NCBI RefSeq assembly: GCF_003011925.2 | Contig: NZ_PXXU01000022.1 | Location: 1 to 56,724, forward strand | Source: Nitrosomonas supralitoralis | GTDB lineage: Bacteria > Pseudomonadota > Gammaproteobacteria > Burkholderiales > Nitrosomonadaceae | DNA: 56,724 nucleotides | Direction: 5' to 3' | Shown: positions 8,223 through 17,032 of the stretch, piece by piece | How positions within the stretch are numbered: position 1 is the stretch's first letter | Layout: each line of letters begins with the position of its first letter | Translations under genes and position numbers: made by a program | Notes under the pieces: model-generated | Databases searched by the model: none | What the model saw: the letters and a program-made list of their open reading frames with translations, nothing else | Told to the model about the DNA's origin: nothing

Positions 8223-10025
8223 ATGAAAAATAAAATGTTTGAAGAACTAATAAAATTAGCAACTGGTGGATTAGACAAAATTGCCGCAGATCTTTATCAG
8301 TCAGCAAAAGGTGTCATTAGAAATGAAGTGAGGGAAAAGCTTTCTATTGAAAGAATTAGAGCACTAATAGAAAATATATCTCAGATAGGAAAAGTGAAAA
8401 CTATTTTCAACCCTGACAAAATTCTTGATTTAGGGGAAATTTATTGTGAGGGTGTTGTAACATTCGATGAGCCTGAAATAGTTCATGATATCAGATCTTT
8501 CAATACGGAAAAGGTTTTATTACAAGGAGGTCCTGGTCAGGGTAAATCGATATATCTTAAATATTTATGCTTAGAAGAAGCTAAAAACGGCCATTTTATT
8601 CCAATTTTCATAGAATTTCGGAATCTTAGCTTTGAGCGCCCACTAAAAGAAGAGTTGATAATAGCAATCCAAAATTTTGGTATTAAGATTGAAGTCGAAT
8701 TGTTTGACTATCTGGCAAAATCAGAAAAACTTTTATTTATTTTAGATGGATTTGATGAAGTTCCTTCAAATGTAAGAATAAAAACTGCAAGAGAATTGGA
8801 ACAAATTGCAAAAACATATAAGAATCTTAGAATAGTGGTTTCATCTCGACCAGATGCAGGTCTTGGAGCTTCAGTATATTTCAAGACATTTAAAATTAAA
8901 TTTTTATCAAAAGATATTCAGGAAAAATTCTTAAAACATTTATTTGGCAATGAAGAAGAATCCCGTCCGATTGAGGAAGTTTTAAAGGAAAATGAATTTT
9001 TGTCGGATGTGACTAGAACACCCCTACTTTTAACATTATTTGCTATTACCTATAAAGCGAGACAATTTAAGCCAGATAGTATTTCAGAATTTTATAGTAT
9101 TATTTTTCCAACCATGCTTTATAGACATGATCGTATGAAACTGGGATTTGAAAGAGAAAGAAGATCAAAGCTTTCCGACTATCAGATACAAAGAATTTTT
9201 GAAACATTATGTTTCCTTTCTTTAAAAGCGGGAAAAATAAGATTTAATACTTTGGATTTCAAAAATTATTTAAATAAATCTACAGAGCATGAGCGTATAA
9301 AAGAGAATTTAGAAGATGAATTGATTGACGACATTACACTTATCACAGCCCTTATTATTGAGGATGGTTATGATAATTACTCTTACGTTCATAAAAGTAT
9401 TCAAGAGTATTTCTCATCTGTGTTCATTAGTCGCCTAACTGATGATAGAAAATTTGAATTTTATGATCATCTGGTGTCAAGTTATTCTGAATATGAGAAG
9501 TGGAAAAATGTTATAAATTTCTTATCTACAATAGATGTTTACAATTATCAAAGGTATTTTCTTCTTCCACTCCGAAAAAAGTCTATTGGCCTAAATAATA
9601 AAGATAAATTGATGCTGAATTACTCTCAAATAGAAAATTCAATCGGGTCAGAAACGAAAGTACGTATTGATGAGAATGGGAATATGATAAATGTTTACTG
9701 GGATGATACGTATTCTTCATCAACATTTCCGCAATTTATTGAGTTTATTAGAACCGAAATGGTTAATTTTTTAACTGATGAAAAATCATCTCTAGCTGAT
9801 TATTTAATGTTTTGTGAGGTTTCTGAATATGAGCATTATCAAGAGTCAGATGGCGCTTTTATTCTCAATTTGCTCACATATATAACTAATGTGAAAAGAA
9901 GTAGAGCTCTGGTCAAGTATATATCTGTAAAAATCAAGAATAGTCAGGTTATGAATGAAATAAATGAGCTGGAGAATGAAATACTTAGAACTGACAAAAT
10001 GAATCAAGAAATTACTTCATTTTGA
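8223..10025 (+). CDS. NACHT-domain STAND NTPase, probable anti-phage protein
   Basis: A 600-residue protein. The N-terminal 70 residues are helical, without a known effector motif. The NACHT NTPase follows: Walker A GGPGQGKS (residues 102-109, Lys108), IPIFIEFRNL, Walker B LLFILDGFDEV (Asp175, Asp178, Glu179) and the sensor-like IVVSSRPDAG. A winged-helix region leads to VHKSIQEYFSS near residue 390, the H-x4-EYF motif typical of bacterial NACHT proteins. The remaining 200 residues form an unassigned C-terminal sensor-like part. Bacterial NACHT proteins of this size protect against phages (established for the bNACHT group); the effector here is unclear. It has no partner gene on its own strand, so it may act alone. 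Confidence 0.85.
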   Translation: MKNKMFEELIKLATGGLDKIAADLYQSAKGVIRNEVREKLSIERIRALIENISQIGKVKTIFNPDKILDLGEIYCEGVVTFDEPEIVHDIRSFNTEKVLLQGGPGQGKSIYLKYLCLEEAKNGHFIPIFIEFRNLSFERPLKEELIIAIQNFGIKIEVELFDYLAKSEKLLFILDGFDEVPSNVRIKTARELEQIAKTYKNLRIVVSSRPDAGLGASVYFKTFKIKFLSKDIQEKFLKHLFGNEEESRPIEEVLKENEFLSDVTRTPLLLTLFAITYKARQFKPDSISEFYSIIFPTMLYRHDRMKLGFERERRSKLSDYQIQRIFETLCFLSLKAGKIRFNTLDFKNYLNKSTEHERIKENLEDELIDDITLITALIIEDGYDNYSYVHKSIQEYFSSVFISRLTDDRKFEFYDHLVSSYSEYEKWKNVINFLSTIDVYNYQRYFLLPLRKKSIGLNNKDKLMLNYSQIENSIGSETKVRIDENGNMINVYWDDTYSSSTFPQFIEFIRTEMVNFLTDEKSSLADYLMFCEVSEYEHYQESDGAFILNLLTYITNVKRSRALVKYISVKIKNSQVMNEINELENEILRTDKMNQEITSF

Positions 10026-10410
10026 TTTTGAAAATTCCAGAGTAAACACTTTTATTTAGAGAATTCCATGAAATCTAAAATATAAATAAGCAGAATTCAC
10101 GAACAAGTTTAGTCGATACTGCAAATATAAGTTCTTTGTTTATTGAGTTTCAGAAATATTTGTATCAACAGAAGGCAGCGTAAATTTTATGAATTAATCA
10201 AAAAGATACTAGGGCGTTTTGTAATGATTGAAATCCAATCAGTGGAGCACCGTTTAACATTGATGCCTAGAAAAAATATGATTATTACTTAGAAGAAAAT
10301 CTTCTATTACTTCAAAAAAATCTACAGCTGAGAAATCTAAAATTATCTTATAATTATTTAAAAAATGAACATTTTTTTTGAATCTTCTTGATTAGTATCT
10401 GTAAATCTCA
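10026..10410. other. Convergent intergenic region, no gene recognised
   Basis: Lies between the convergent NACHT and primase/helicase genes. A+T-rich, with short open stretches only. A small AGAAGA/TCTTCT inverted repeat near 10290-10310 lacks a clear T tract, so I do not call a terminator. Confidence 0.3.
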
Positions 10411-13400
10411 TCAATTGAGTATGTGATTTTCTACTATAACGAAAGATTTAAATTTCTTATTATCGAATTTTTCGTCAACAATAAATTTAGATTTATCTGC
10501 AATAAAATATTCCACTACACTTTTACGATATGTTGCATCAACCATATTACATTTCATAAGAATAATTTCTTTTTCAGCAAGCTTCTCGATAAGTTCTTCT
10601 CTCCGGCTTTTTATATCATTTTTATTCAAACCCATATCCAATAACGCTTTTGGGGTATTTAAGACATATCCGATACTTTTAATTCTTTGAATTACATCAT
10701 CTGAGCATGTAACCGAGTCTTCACATTCTCGATAGAAGAAATCCGTCACTTCAATATCAAGGCCTAAACTTTCATTACTAAAAATGTAAACGTCTTTCTT
10801 ATTGCCATGAATAGCTCTTGAGCGACCAATAGCTTGCTTTGTTTCGGCTAAAGAAAAATGCTCGTTTATTGCTAAATGTTTTCCATTTACTTGACTACCA
10901 CTATTAACAAAATATTTTGAGCCATCTTTCATCCTAACAGGCATGTCCGCTAAGATTGTTTCATATTCTTCAATTTCGCCAAAAATTGCAGCTGAGATCC
11001 GACTTGTTGAATCTGTTCCTATAAAGTGCCTTCCTACAATTAATAAACAATCTACATCATCAAATTTATCTATCCCTCGAATTGCACCAAAGTGACCGTG
11101 TACAGCAGCACCGGTCTCAGCAGCGAGGAATTCATCAAAGTTACAGTTAATGCCTTCAGCTTTTAAATATGTAATTATCCCGACCTTGTCATATTGCCCT
11201 TTATTTATAATGGTTTTAATCCATGACACCAACTTTGTTCGATTATCAGCTTCATTTACATATGACTTAGTGACAGTGAAATTTGCAAGCTGATATAGGT
11301 TAATGTCATTTTTAGACTGGATTGCAATCGAGTGAAATTTTAGATTCCCTAGAGTAGCTTGAACGACTTCAGCATTGGCTGTTGCGTCTAAGAAAAGTGT
11401 TGGGATATTTTGATAATGCTGTGATGCTTGCGAAACTGGAGCAAAGTGAATCTTGTTATCTGCTACCCACATTCCTTGTAAATAGTTTTGATCTTTTGTT
11501 TTTAAATAATCTATTAAATGCTCGAGAATTTCTGAATAGGATTTTAGTTGATCTTTCCTAGCTGAGAGAAGATTGCAGTACTTCGGAATATCGTTGTCAA
11601 AGGTTGGAAACTTTGGCTTTGTATTTTCCACATTATCTATAAATAGGAGATGGATATTCTCATCAATCGCTTCACTCAGTGACTTTCCATTATTTACAGT
11701 ATTAATTATCTTACGAATAGATTGATGCTTATTTCCGTCATCGCTTTTAATTTTCTCTAAGGCAACTGAAATTATATTTTCATCAATAATAATATAGTCA
11801 GGGATCCATTTAATATCGCTAGGGTATATGTCACCACTTTCTTCTAGATACTCGTTAGTGACATCAAGGAATTTGCCATCTTCCTCAATATATTCCCCGC
11901 AAATATCTAAAAACTCATCATTTAATTTAATTTTCCCATCAATAATTGGTATGTTTTTACCATTTATTACTACAGACACAAAGCTGTCATTTTTCGTGCT
12001 TCGATTTGCTAATACGAATTCGTCTTTGATTCTAACAAAATCACCTTTAATTTTTTTATACCTGCCATATTTTTCTTCATATCCATTAAACCAAGCAGAT
12101 TGATTATTCATCCATTCGTTATGAGTCATAATTCGAATATTATCAAATCTGTTTTGAAACTGTTTTATATATCCGCATTCGGACACGTAAAAGCATGTAC
12201 TACAGTATTTCATGGGAATATTACTGACACCATCAAATTCATTTCTTGCAGATTCATTTACACACAATTTATTCTTTCCCTTCAGATGCACAATGCCTGA
12301 TATTGGTTTTTTAAAAGTTTTGAGATGTAATATCATCGAATCAAATTCTTTGTCTTGAATCGATTCTCCCAACCCATGTTTTTTCTCGAACTCATTTAAT
12401 TCAGGATTATTTCTAGCAACTTTAAATTTCTTTTCTAATTCATCAGCTAAAGCATGTGATGGAACTAAAAATAGGATTTTTTTATTGTAAGGTATATCTT
12501 TTGCAAGAACATTCAATACAGCGCTAGATTTCCCTCCGCCAGCAGATACATTTACAAATACATTATGATTTTGTGTGAAAAAATCCTTAACGATTTCACT
12601 TAATTTTGCCGTACCTTCTTCTGGGGTAAGTAATGATTTCAACTGAATTTCAGATTTCTTTGCTCGAAGTTTATTTCTAGCTCGGCCTGTAACTATTTTT
12701 TCATATCCATACCTCTTGGCAGCATTAACCAAGCATCCAATAGAACCAAATTTTATATTCTTTGACTGACTTTCAATTTGGGGTTTTATTTTTGATAAGG
12801 GAATGCCAGTTTGCACCCAGTGGTCAATAAGAATGCTCTTGCCTGAAGAACCCAAACATTGAAACACCGAATAATTAATCGGAAGTCTCTCGTTATAACT
12901 CAATTTGGGAATGTATTTAAGAAGTTCTAAAATGTATTCACTATCTTGTCTTGGTTCAGTTGAGATGGATAATACATTTGGTATATAAACACATTGATCA
13001 TTTATCCTATAAATATCACAGTCTATATTGATAAATGCCTGGGGATCGTTTGAAATAAAACTGGTTTGCATGATTGAAGCAGAACTTTTATCACAGATAA
13101 ATTCAGTATGAATGTTATCTAATAAATATTCTAAAGTTAGATTGTATGCAGCCTTAAATCTTGGTTTTGTTGATTCTTCACCATCCAAATCAGTAAAGTC
13201 AGTTTTAATTGCAAACTTTAATCCACCAGAAGGTGAGATGTAAGCATAGAAACAAGAAGGAATACTGATAATTTCTTGCTTAAGTTTAACAATATCAAAA
13301 TCATCTGAATTGTCTTGTAAATCTATATCAAAACCAATAATTCCAGATGGTCTTATGGTGCTATTAGTATCACCATCAAGAAATAATAAGTTTGGAAAGA

Positions 13401-13590
13401 ATGCAGGTAATCTTAGTTTTAACCTTTTCTTTGCTTCTATAGAAGTACTTTTTCTAATACTATTAACTAGATTTGAAACAGAGCCATTTTCTTTTATGCT
13501 ATCAATGATATTTGAAATAGATTCAATGTTAATGATTGTCCTGTCATTAGTAACCTTTAAGAATCTTAGCTTTATATCATTACTATTCAA
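10411..13590 (-). CDS. Primase-like/SF2 helicase fusion replication protein
   Basis: A 1,059-residue protein. Residues 1-190 resemble the BT4734/VirE-N primase-polymerase-like domain: FDIDL near residue 88 and SPSGGLKFAI. Residues 225-310 look like a primase C-terminal (PriCT-2) helical domain. From 320 on it is a helicase: Walker A SAGGGKSS (Lys354), DE box IIIDEN (Asp603-Glu604) and motif VI QAIGRSRAI (Gln919, Arg923, Arg925). Four cysteines around residues 440-475 (CVNE, CSTCFYVSEC) suggest a metal-binding insert like that of iron-sulphur helicases. Such fusions replicate plasmids, phages and satellites, so this likely primes and unwinds an element origin. No origin is evident. The domain names are from memory of family motifs. 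Confidence 0.75.
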   Translation of the reverse strand: MNSNDIKLRFLKVTNDRTIINIESISNIIDSIKENGSVSNLVNSIRKSTSIEAKKRLKLRLPAFFPNLLFLDGDTNSTIRPSGIIGFDIDLQDNSDDFDIVKLKQEIISIPSCFYAYISPSGGLKFAIKTDFTDLDGEESTKPRFKAAYNLTLEYLLDNIHTEFICDKSSASIMQTSFISNDPQAFINIDCDIYRINDQCVYIPNVLSISTEPRQDSEYILELLKYIPKLSYNERLPINYSVFQCLGSSGKSILIDHWVQTGIPLSKIKPQIESQSKNIKFGSIGCLVNAAKRYGYEKIVTGRARNKLRAKKSEIQLKSLLTPEEGTAKLSEIVKDFFTQNHNVFVNVSAGGGKSSAVLNVLAKDIPYNKKILFLVPSHALADELEKKFKVARNNPELNEFEKKHGLGESIQDKEFDSMILHLKTFKKPISGIVHLKGKNKLCVNESARNEFDGVSNIPMKYCSTCFYVSECGYIKQFQNRFDNIRIMTHNEWMNNQSAWFNGYEEKYGRYKKIKGDFVRIKDEFVLANRSTKNDSFVSVVINGKNIPIIDGKIKLNDEFLDICGEYIEEDGKFLDVTNEYLEESGDIYPSDIKWIPDYIIIDENIISVALEKIKSDDGNKHQSIRKIINTVNNGKSLSEAIDENIHLLFIDNVENTKPKFPTFDNDIPKYCNLLSARKDQLKSYSEILEHLIDYLKTKDQNYLQGMWVADNKIHFAPVSQASQHYQNIPTLFLDATANAEVVQATLGNLKFHSIAIQSKNDINLYQLANFTVTKSYVNEADNRTKLVSWIKTIINKGQYDKVGIITYLKAEGINCNFDEFLAAETGAAVHGHFGAIRGIDKFDDVDCLLIVGRHFIGTDSTSRISAAIFGEIEEYETILADMPVRMKDGSKYFVNSGSQVNGKHLAINEHFSLAETKQAIGRSRAIHGNKKDVYIFSNESLGLDIEVTDFFYRECEDSVTCSDDVIQRIKSIGYVLNTPKALLDMGLNKNDIKSRREELIEKLAEKEIILMKCNMVDATYRKSVVEYFIADKSKFIVDEKFDNKKFKSFVIVENHILN

Positions 13591-13940
13591 ATCAAATTCT
13601 CAATTTTAATTAAATTATCTAGATTCCCATAAGTGCTACAAAAAAGCAAAGTTTCTGTTAAGAATAATTGAAGTATCTAAATTTTGTAGTATTCCTTATC
13701 AACAAATCAGTTCTGCGAAATTTTCCTAAATTTAAGTGTTAAATGAAATATATTGTTATTGATGTGTAGGGGGCAATTTTGAATTTATATGACATGATGC
13801 TCTGATAAATAAATAATATGATGGTAGATAAGATTTAATATAAGATATAAAAATTTATATCATATTCTATTTTATTCTATGGTTTTTTATCAATTCTTTG
13901 TTTTCTCTTTTTAAATCACCTTAACAAATAGTAAAAATTA
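13591..13940. other. Non-coding region upstream of the primase/helicase gene
   Basis: Very A+T-rich with no credible open frame. It should hold the promoter of the minus-strand primase/helicase gene. Runs such as ATATAAGATATAAAAATTTATATC near 13837-13863 could also serve as an A+T-rich unwinding region, which is speculation. Confidence 0.3.
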
Positions 13941-14062
13941 ATTTGCGATACACCCTTTTATTTATTATGTTTAAGATTATTAGCTAAATCGATATAAAGG
14001 TAAAATTAACTATATGTAAACTCTAAAGAGTTTTATTATTTGCGATAGATTTATTGTACACA
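13941..14062 (-). repeat. Right end of the island with repeated binding-site motifs
   Basis: ATTTGCGATA occurs at 13941-13950 and again at 14038-14047 in the same orientation, 97 bases apart. Read inward from the comM junction on the minus strand, the terminus is TGTGTACAATAAATC, then TATCGCAAAT. Ends beginning TGT with repeated internal sites are usual for Tn7/Tn5053-type transposons. A small AAACTC/GAGTTT hairpin lies at 14018-14033. Confidence 0.55.
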
Positions 14063-14714
14063 ACATCAATAAGCTGTGGCCGCCTGCAGCGGCAATTTCC
14101 AGTGCGCGTTTGGCATGCGTTTGTCCTTTGACTTCATCGAGGTCCGGGAAAGTGGAGTCTTCATTTTTGTGCTCAGTTAAGCCTGCAAAAATGGGTAATG
14201 CTGTTTGCCCAGTTAAATGCGCACAGATTTGCAATAACGATTTTGCTGCGAAGATTGTGGCTTTTTTGACTAACGCAGCTTCAGCGGCATTTTGTTCCGG
14301 CAGCACGAAACTGCGGCCGGATTGCGATGCGTTGTAGGTCATTGCCAGTGCGCCATGAATCGGGCGTAATTCACCGGTTAATGCAAGTTCGCCGGCCCAT
14401 TCATATTGGTCCAGTTTATCTTTGGGGATTTGCCCAGTGGCCGCAAGTATCCCTAATGCTATGGGTAAATCGAACCGTCCGCTCTCCTTGGGTAGATCGG
14501 CAGGGGCCAGATTGATGGTGATACGTTGCGCAGGAATTTTGAATTGAGCGTTTTGCAGCGCCGCTCTGACACGGTCTTTGCTTTCTTTAACTTCGGTATC
14601 GGGAAGTCCGACGATGGTAAAGCTGGGTAAGCCATTGGCGATGTGTGTTTCCACTGTCACCAACGGTGCTTGAATACCTGAGAGCGCGCGGCTATATAGT
14701 ACGGCGAGTGACAT
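14010..14714 (-). pseudogene. comM: comM (yifB) 5' fragment, truncated by the island
   Basis: The first 217 residues are a clear ComM/YifB Mg-chelatase-like protein: LYSRALSGIQAPLV, GLPDTEVKESKDRVRAAL, INLAPADLPKESGRFDL, DLDEVKGQTHAKRALEIAAA and GGHSLLM. In intact proteins the next residues are the Walker A motif (GPPGTGKS type). Here the gene sequence stops at 14064 and 17 island-encoded residues follow to a stop at 14010. All AAA+ ATPase motifs are lost, so the product should be inactive; ComM is a branch-migration helicase in natural transformation. The 3' half is not in the window. Confidence 0.9.
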
Positions 14715-14789
14715 CAGAGTTATCGCAGATTTAGGTTGCTGATACGAGAGAAAATTAACTCAAGCGTAACAGCGTGGGTAAAAATTTAT

Positions 14790-15056
14790 TTATTTCTCGG
14801 GTTCAGATTGTATTTCGCTTGTATTCAAGTGAGCTTCCAGTTCAGCAACTTTGGCTTCAAGAATCATCAGTTTTTCACGGGTGCGCTGTAAAACCTCTTG
14901 TTGTATATCAAATTCATCACGCGTGACTAGTTCAAGCCGGGAAAATGCGCCTGATAATAAAACCCGAACATTTTTTTCGATGTCTTTGGCCGGGCTGTTT
15001 TGCATAATTTCACTGACTTTTGCATTGATTTCGTCAATTACATTTTTATTAATCAT
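14790..15056 (-). CDS. ubiK: Ubiquinone biosynthesis accessory factor UbiK
   Basis: An 88-residue protein of the UbiK/YqiC (BMFP, DUF526) family. It has an N-terminal amphipathic helix region (MINKNVIDEINAKVSEIMQN), the conserved middle with SRLELVTRDEFDIQQEVL, and a C-terminal coiled coil (TREKLMILEAKVAELEAHL). The family forms trimers, interacts with UbiJ and helps aerobic ubiquinone synthesis. Size and layout are normal. It sits upstream of comM on the same strand, as is usual in betaproteobacteria. GGAGG precedes the start. Confidence 0.9.
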   Translation of the reverse strand: MINKNVIDEINAKVSEIMQNSPAKDIEKNVRVLLSGAFSRLELVTRDEFDIQQEVLQRTREKLMILEAKVAELEAHLNTSEIQSEPEK

Positions 15057-15128
15057 GATTGTCCTCCTTATTGATTGATCTACCAGTTGATCAGCTGGCC
15101 ACGCAAGTGACGTGATAAAATCTAATAC

Positions 15129-15144
15129 TGTAAGATATCTTACA
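15129..15144. promoter_or_regulatory. 16-bp perfect palindrome between divergent genes
   Basis: TGTAAGATATCTTACA is an exact palindrome in the region between the divergently transcribed ubiK and amgK. Its position and symmetry fit an operator for a dimeric regulator; the regulator is unknown. Confidence 0.45.
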
Positions 15145-15275
15145 AGATCGAATTATCCACTGTTATTGAGAACGGTTCCAGTTTTAACTCGCAGGGTGAA
15201 GTTGTGACGCACTTTCAATGAAAAGAATTTTGGACATTATAGATCTTGAGAATGGTTAATTATCCGGATATATGA

Positions 15276-16280
15276 ATGGAACGTATACAACTACTTGAGA
15301 ATTGGATAAAAGAGCAATTTCCGGGGAGATTGTTTACCATGAATCCAGCCTCTGCGGATGCGAGCTTCCGACGCTATTTTCGGATTTCCTTCGATGATCA
15401 GACGTTGGTCGTGATGGATGCACCGCCACAGCATGAAGATTGCGCGCCGTTCTTGAACGTAGCGGAGATTCTGGCTGCAGTCGGAGTGCATGTGCCCAGA
15501 ATTCTGGCGCAAAATCTGGAACTAGGTTTTATATTGTTATCTGATTTGGGTCACACCACTTTTTTGCAAGCGCTCAATCAATCGCCTGAGTCAGCTAATC
15601 AACTTTATCGTGATGCGACGGATGCTTTGATACAAATGCAATTGACGCAGCGGATCAGACCCTTGCCAAGTTACGATCAAGCGCTATTGCAGCGAGAACT
15701 TGATTTGTTTCCTGACTGGTATGTTGCGACGCATTTGCAAATGGATTTATCAGAGGCACAACAAACGGTTTTACACCATGTTTTTGGACAAATATTACAA
15801 AATAATCTGGCACAAGCCAAGGTATTGGTACATCGGGATTATCATTCGCGTAATTTGATGGTATCGACGCCGAATCCGGGTATTCTGGATTTTCAGGATG
15901 CGGTATATGGACCGATTACGTATGATCTGGTGTCATTATTAAAAGATGCTTATATACGTTGGGACGAAGAATGCATTTTGGATTGGGCTATTCGCTATTG
16001 GGAAAAAGCACGCCAAGTCGGACTACCTGTAGCTGCTGATTTCGCGGAATTTTATCGGGATTTTGAATGGATGGGTGTGCAACGCCACCTAAAAGTGTTA
16101 GGAATTTTTGCTCGCCTAAACTATCGTGATGGCAAAGCAGCTTATTTAAGCGATATGCCGCTGGTGATGGAATATTTGCGTGCAGCGTGCAAGCGTTATC
16201 GGGAACTTCACCCTTTGCTGAATTTACTGGATGAACTGCATCCTGCTAAATCAGGCCAGAAGATTGGTTACACCTTCTAA
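15276..16280 (+). CDS. amgK: N-acetylmuramate/N-acetylglucosamine kinase AmgK
   Basis: A 334-residue aminoglycoside-phosphotransferase-fold kinase. The catalytic loop LVHRDYHSRNLM and the metal-binding ILDFQDAVYGP are intact; the N-terminal SADASFRRYFRI and LLSDLGHTTFL are typical of AmgK. It phosphorylates MurNAc (and GlcNAc) at the anomeric carbon in the cytoplasm, the first step of the MurNAc recycling shortcut to UDP-MurNAc. The next gene encodes MurU, the following enzyme, 19 bases downstream, so the two form a functional pair. Confidence 0.88.
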   Translation: MERIQLLENWIKEQFPGRLFTMNPASADASFRRYFRISFDDQTLVVMDAPPQHEDCAPFLNVAEILAAVGVHVPRILAQNLELGFILLSDLGHTTFLQALNQSPESANQLYRDATDALIQMQLTQRIRPLPSYDQALLQRELDLFPDWYVATHLQMDLSEAQQTVLHHVFGQILQNNLAQAKVLVHRDYHSRNLMVSTPNPGILDFQDAVYGPITYDLVSLLKDAYIRWDEECILDWAIRYWEKARQVGLPVAADFAEFYRDFEWMGVQRHLKVLGIFARLNYRDGKAAYLSDMPLVMEYLRAACKRYRELHPLLNLLDELHPAKSGQKIGYTF

Positions 16281-16299
16281 AAGTGTTTTCTTTAAGGCT

Positions 16300-17001
16300 A
16301 TGATTCTTGCCGCAGGGCGCGGTGAGCGCATGCGGCCGCTTACAGACTCTTTACCCAAGCCTTTGTTAACGGCCGGTGGGGTGACTTTAATTGAACATCA
16401 GCTAAAAAATCTGGCGCGTGCAGGTTTTATCGATATCGTCATCAATCATGCATATCTGGGTGCACTGATCGAAAATGCTTTGGGTACAGGTGAGCGCTAT
16501 GGTGTTAATATTCAGTATTCACCGGAGCAAGTGGTTTTGGAAACAGCGGGCGGGATAGCCAATGCTTTGCCGCTTTTGACGGATCAATCCAGTAACCAAC
16601 CATTCTTGGTGGTCAATGCGGATATTTATTGTGAAATGGATTATGTATCGCTGTTACCGGTAATGAAAGCGATGCAATTGGAAAGAGCACAGTTGGCTCA
16701 TCTGGTATTGGTGGATAACCCGCCGCACCACGCAGAAGGGGATTTTGCGTTGCAGAATAATCAACTCCTCTCTACAGGAAGCAATCGTCTAACGTTTAGT
16801 GGCATTGGCATTTATCAAGCGAAATTGTTTAGCACAATTAAACCGGGCTTGGCGGTAAAGCTGGCTCCGTTATTGCGACAAGCGATAGAGGAAGGCAAAG
16901 TGAGTGGTGAATATTTTTGCGGACAATGGATCGATGTGGGAACGCCGGAACGATTGGAAGCATTGGATAAGCAACTTAATTCGCAATCAGAGATCAAGTA
17001 A
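16300..17001 (+). CDS. murU: N-acetylmuramate-1-phosphate uridylyltransferase MurU
   Basis: A 233-residue nucleotidyltransferase starting MILAAGRGERMRPLTDSLPK, the nucleotide-binding signature of this family, with ETAGGIANAL, the metal-site VVNADIY and the C-terminal WIDVGTPERLEAL. It makes UDP-MurNAc from MurNAc-1-phosphate, bypassing de novo MurA/MurB. The ATG at 16300 is chosen because AAGG lies just upstream and the family starts here; the frame also runs back into amgK (16231) without homology. Co-transcribed with amgK. Confidence 0.9.
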   Translation: MILAAGRGERMRPLTDSLPKPLLTAGGVTLIEHQLKNLARAGFIDIVINHAYLGALIENALGTGERYGVNIQYSPEQVVLETAGGIANALPLLTDQSSNQPFLVVNADIYCEMDYVSLLPVMKAMQLERAQLAHLVLVDNPPHHAEGDFALQNNQLLSTGSNRLTFSGIGIYQAKLFSTIKPGLAVKLAPLLRQAIEEGKVSGEYFCGQWIDVGTPERLEALDKQLNSQSEIK

Positions 17002-17032
17002 TAAGTGATTGCCATAACCTTGAAACGTAGCT

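Larger units (their letters stand above)
7830..14062. mobile_element. Candidate 6.2 kb mobile module (NACHT + primase/helicase)
   Basis: The segment is bounded by inverted sequences that share TGTGTA and TATCGCAAA at nearly equal spacing. Its right end joins the broken comM gene. It contains only a NACHT NTPase and, convergent to it, a primase-like/helicase protein; no transposase or integrase is inside. ACAT flanks both ends (7827-7830 and 14063-14066), which may be a short duplication or chance. If the left sequence is only an internal binding site, the true element runs past position 1. Confidence 0.35.

Noticed and set aside
1..14063. CRISPR array or cas genes in the island
   Set aside because: No regularly spaced direct repeats and no Cas-like protein were seen.
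14110..14515. Plus-strand frames inside comM
   Set aside because: They are antisense shadows of the clear ComM coding sequence.
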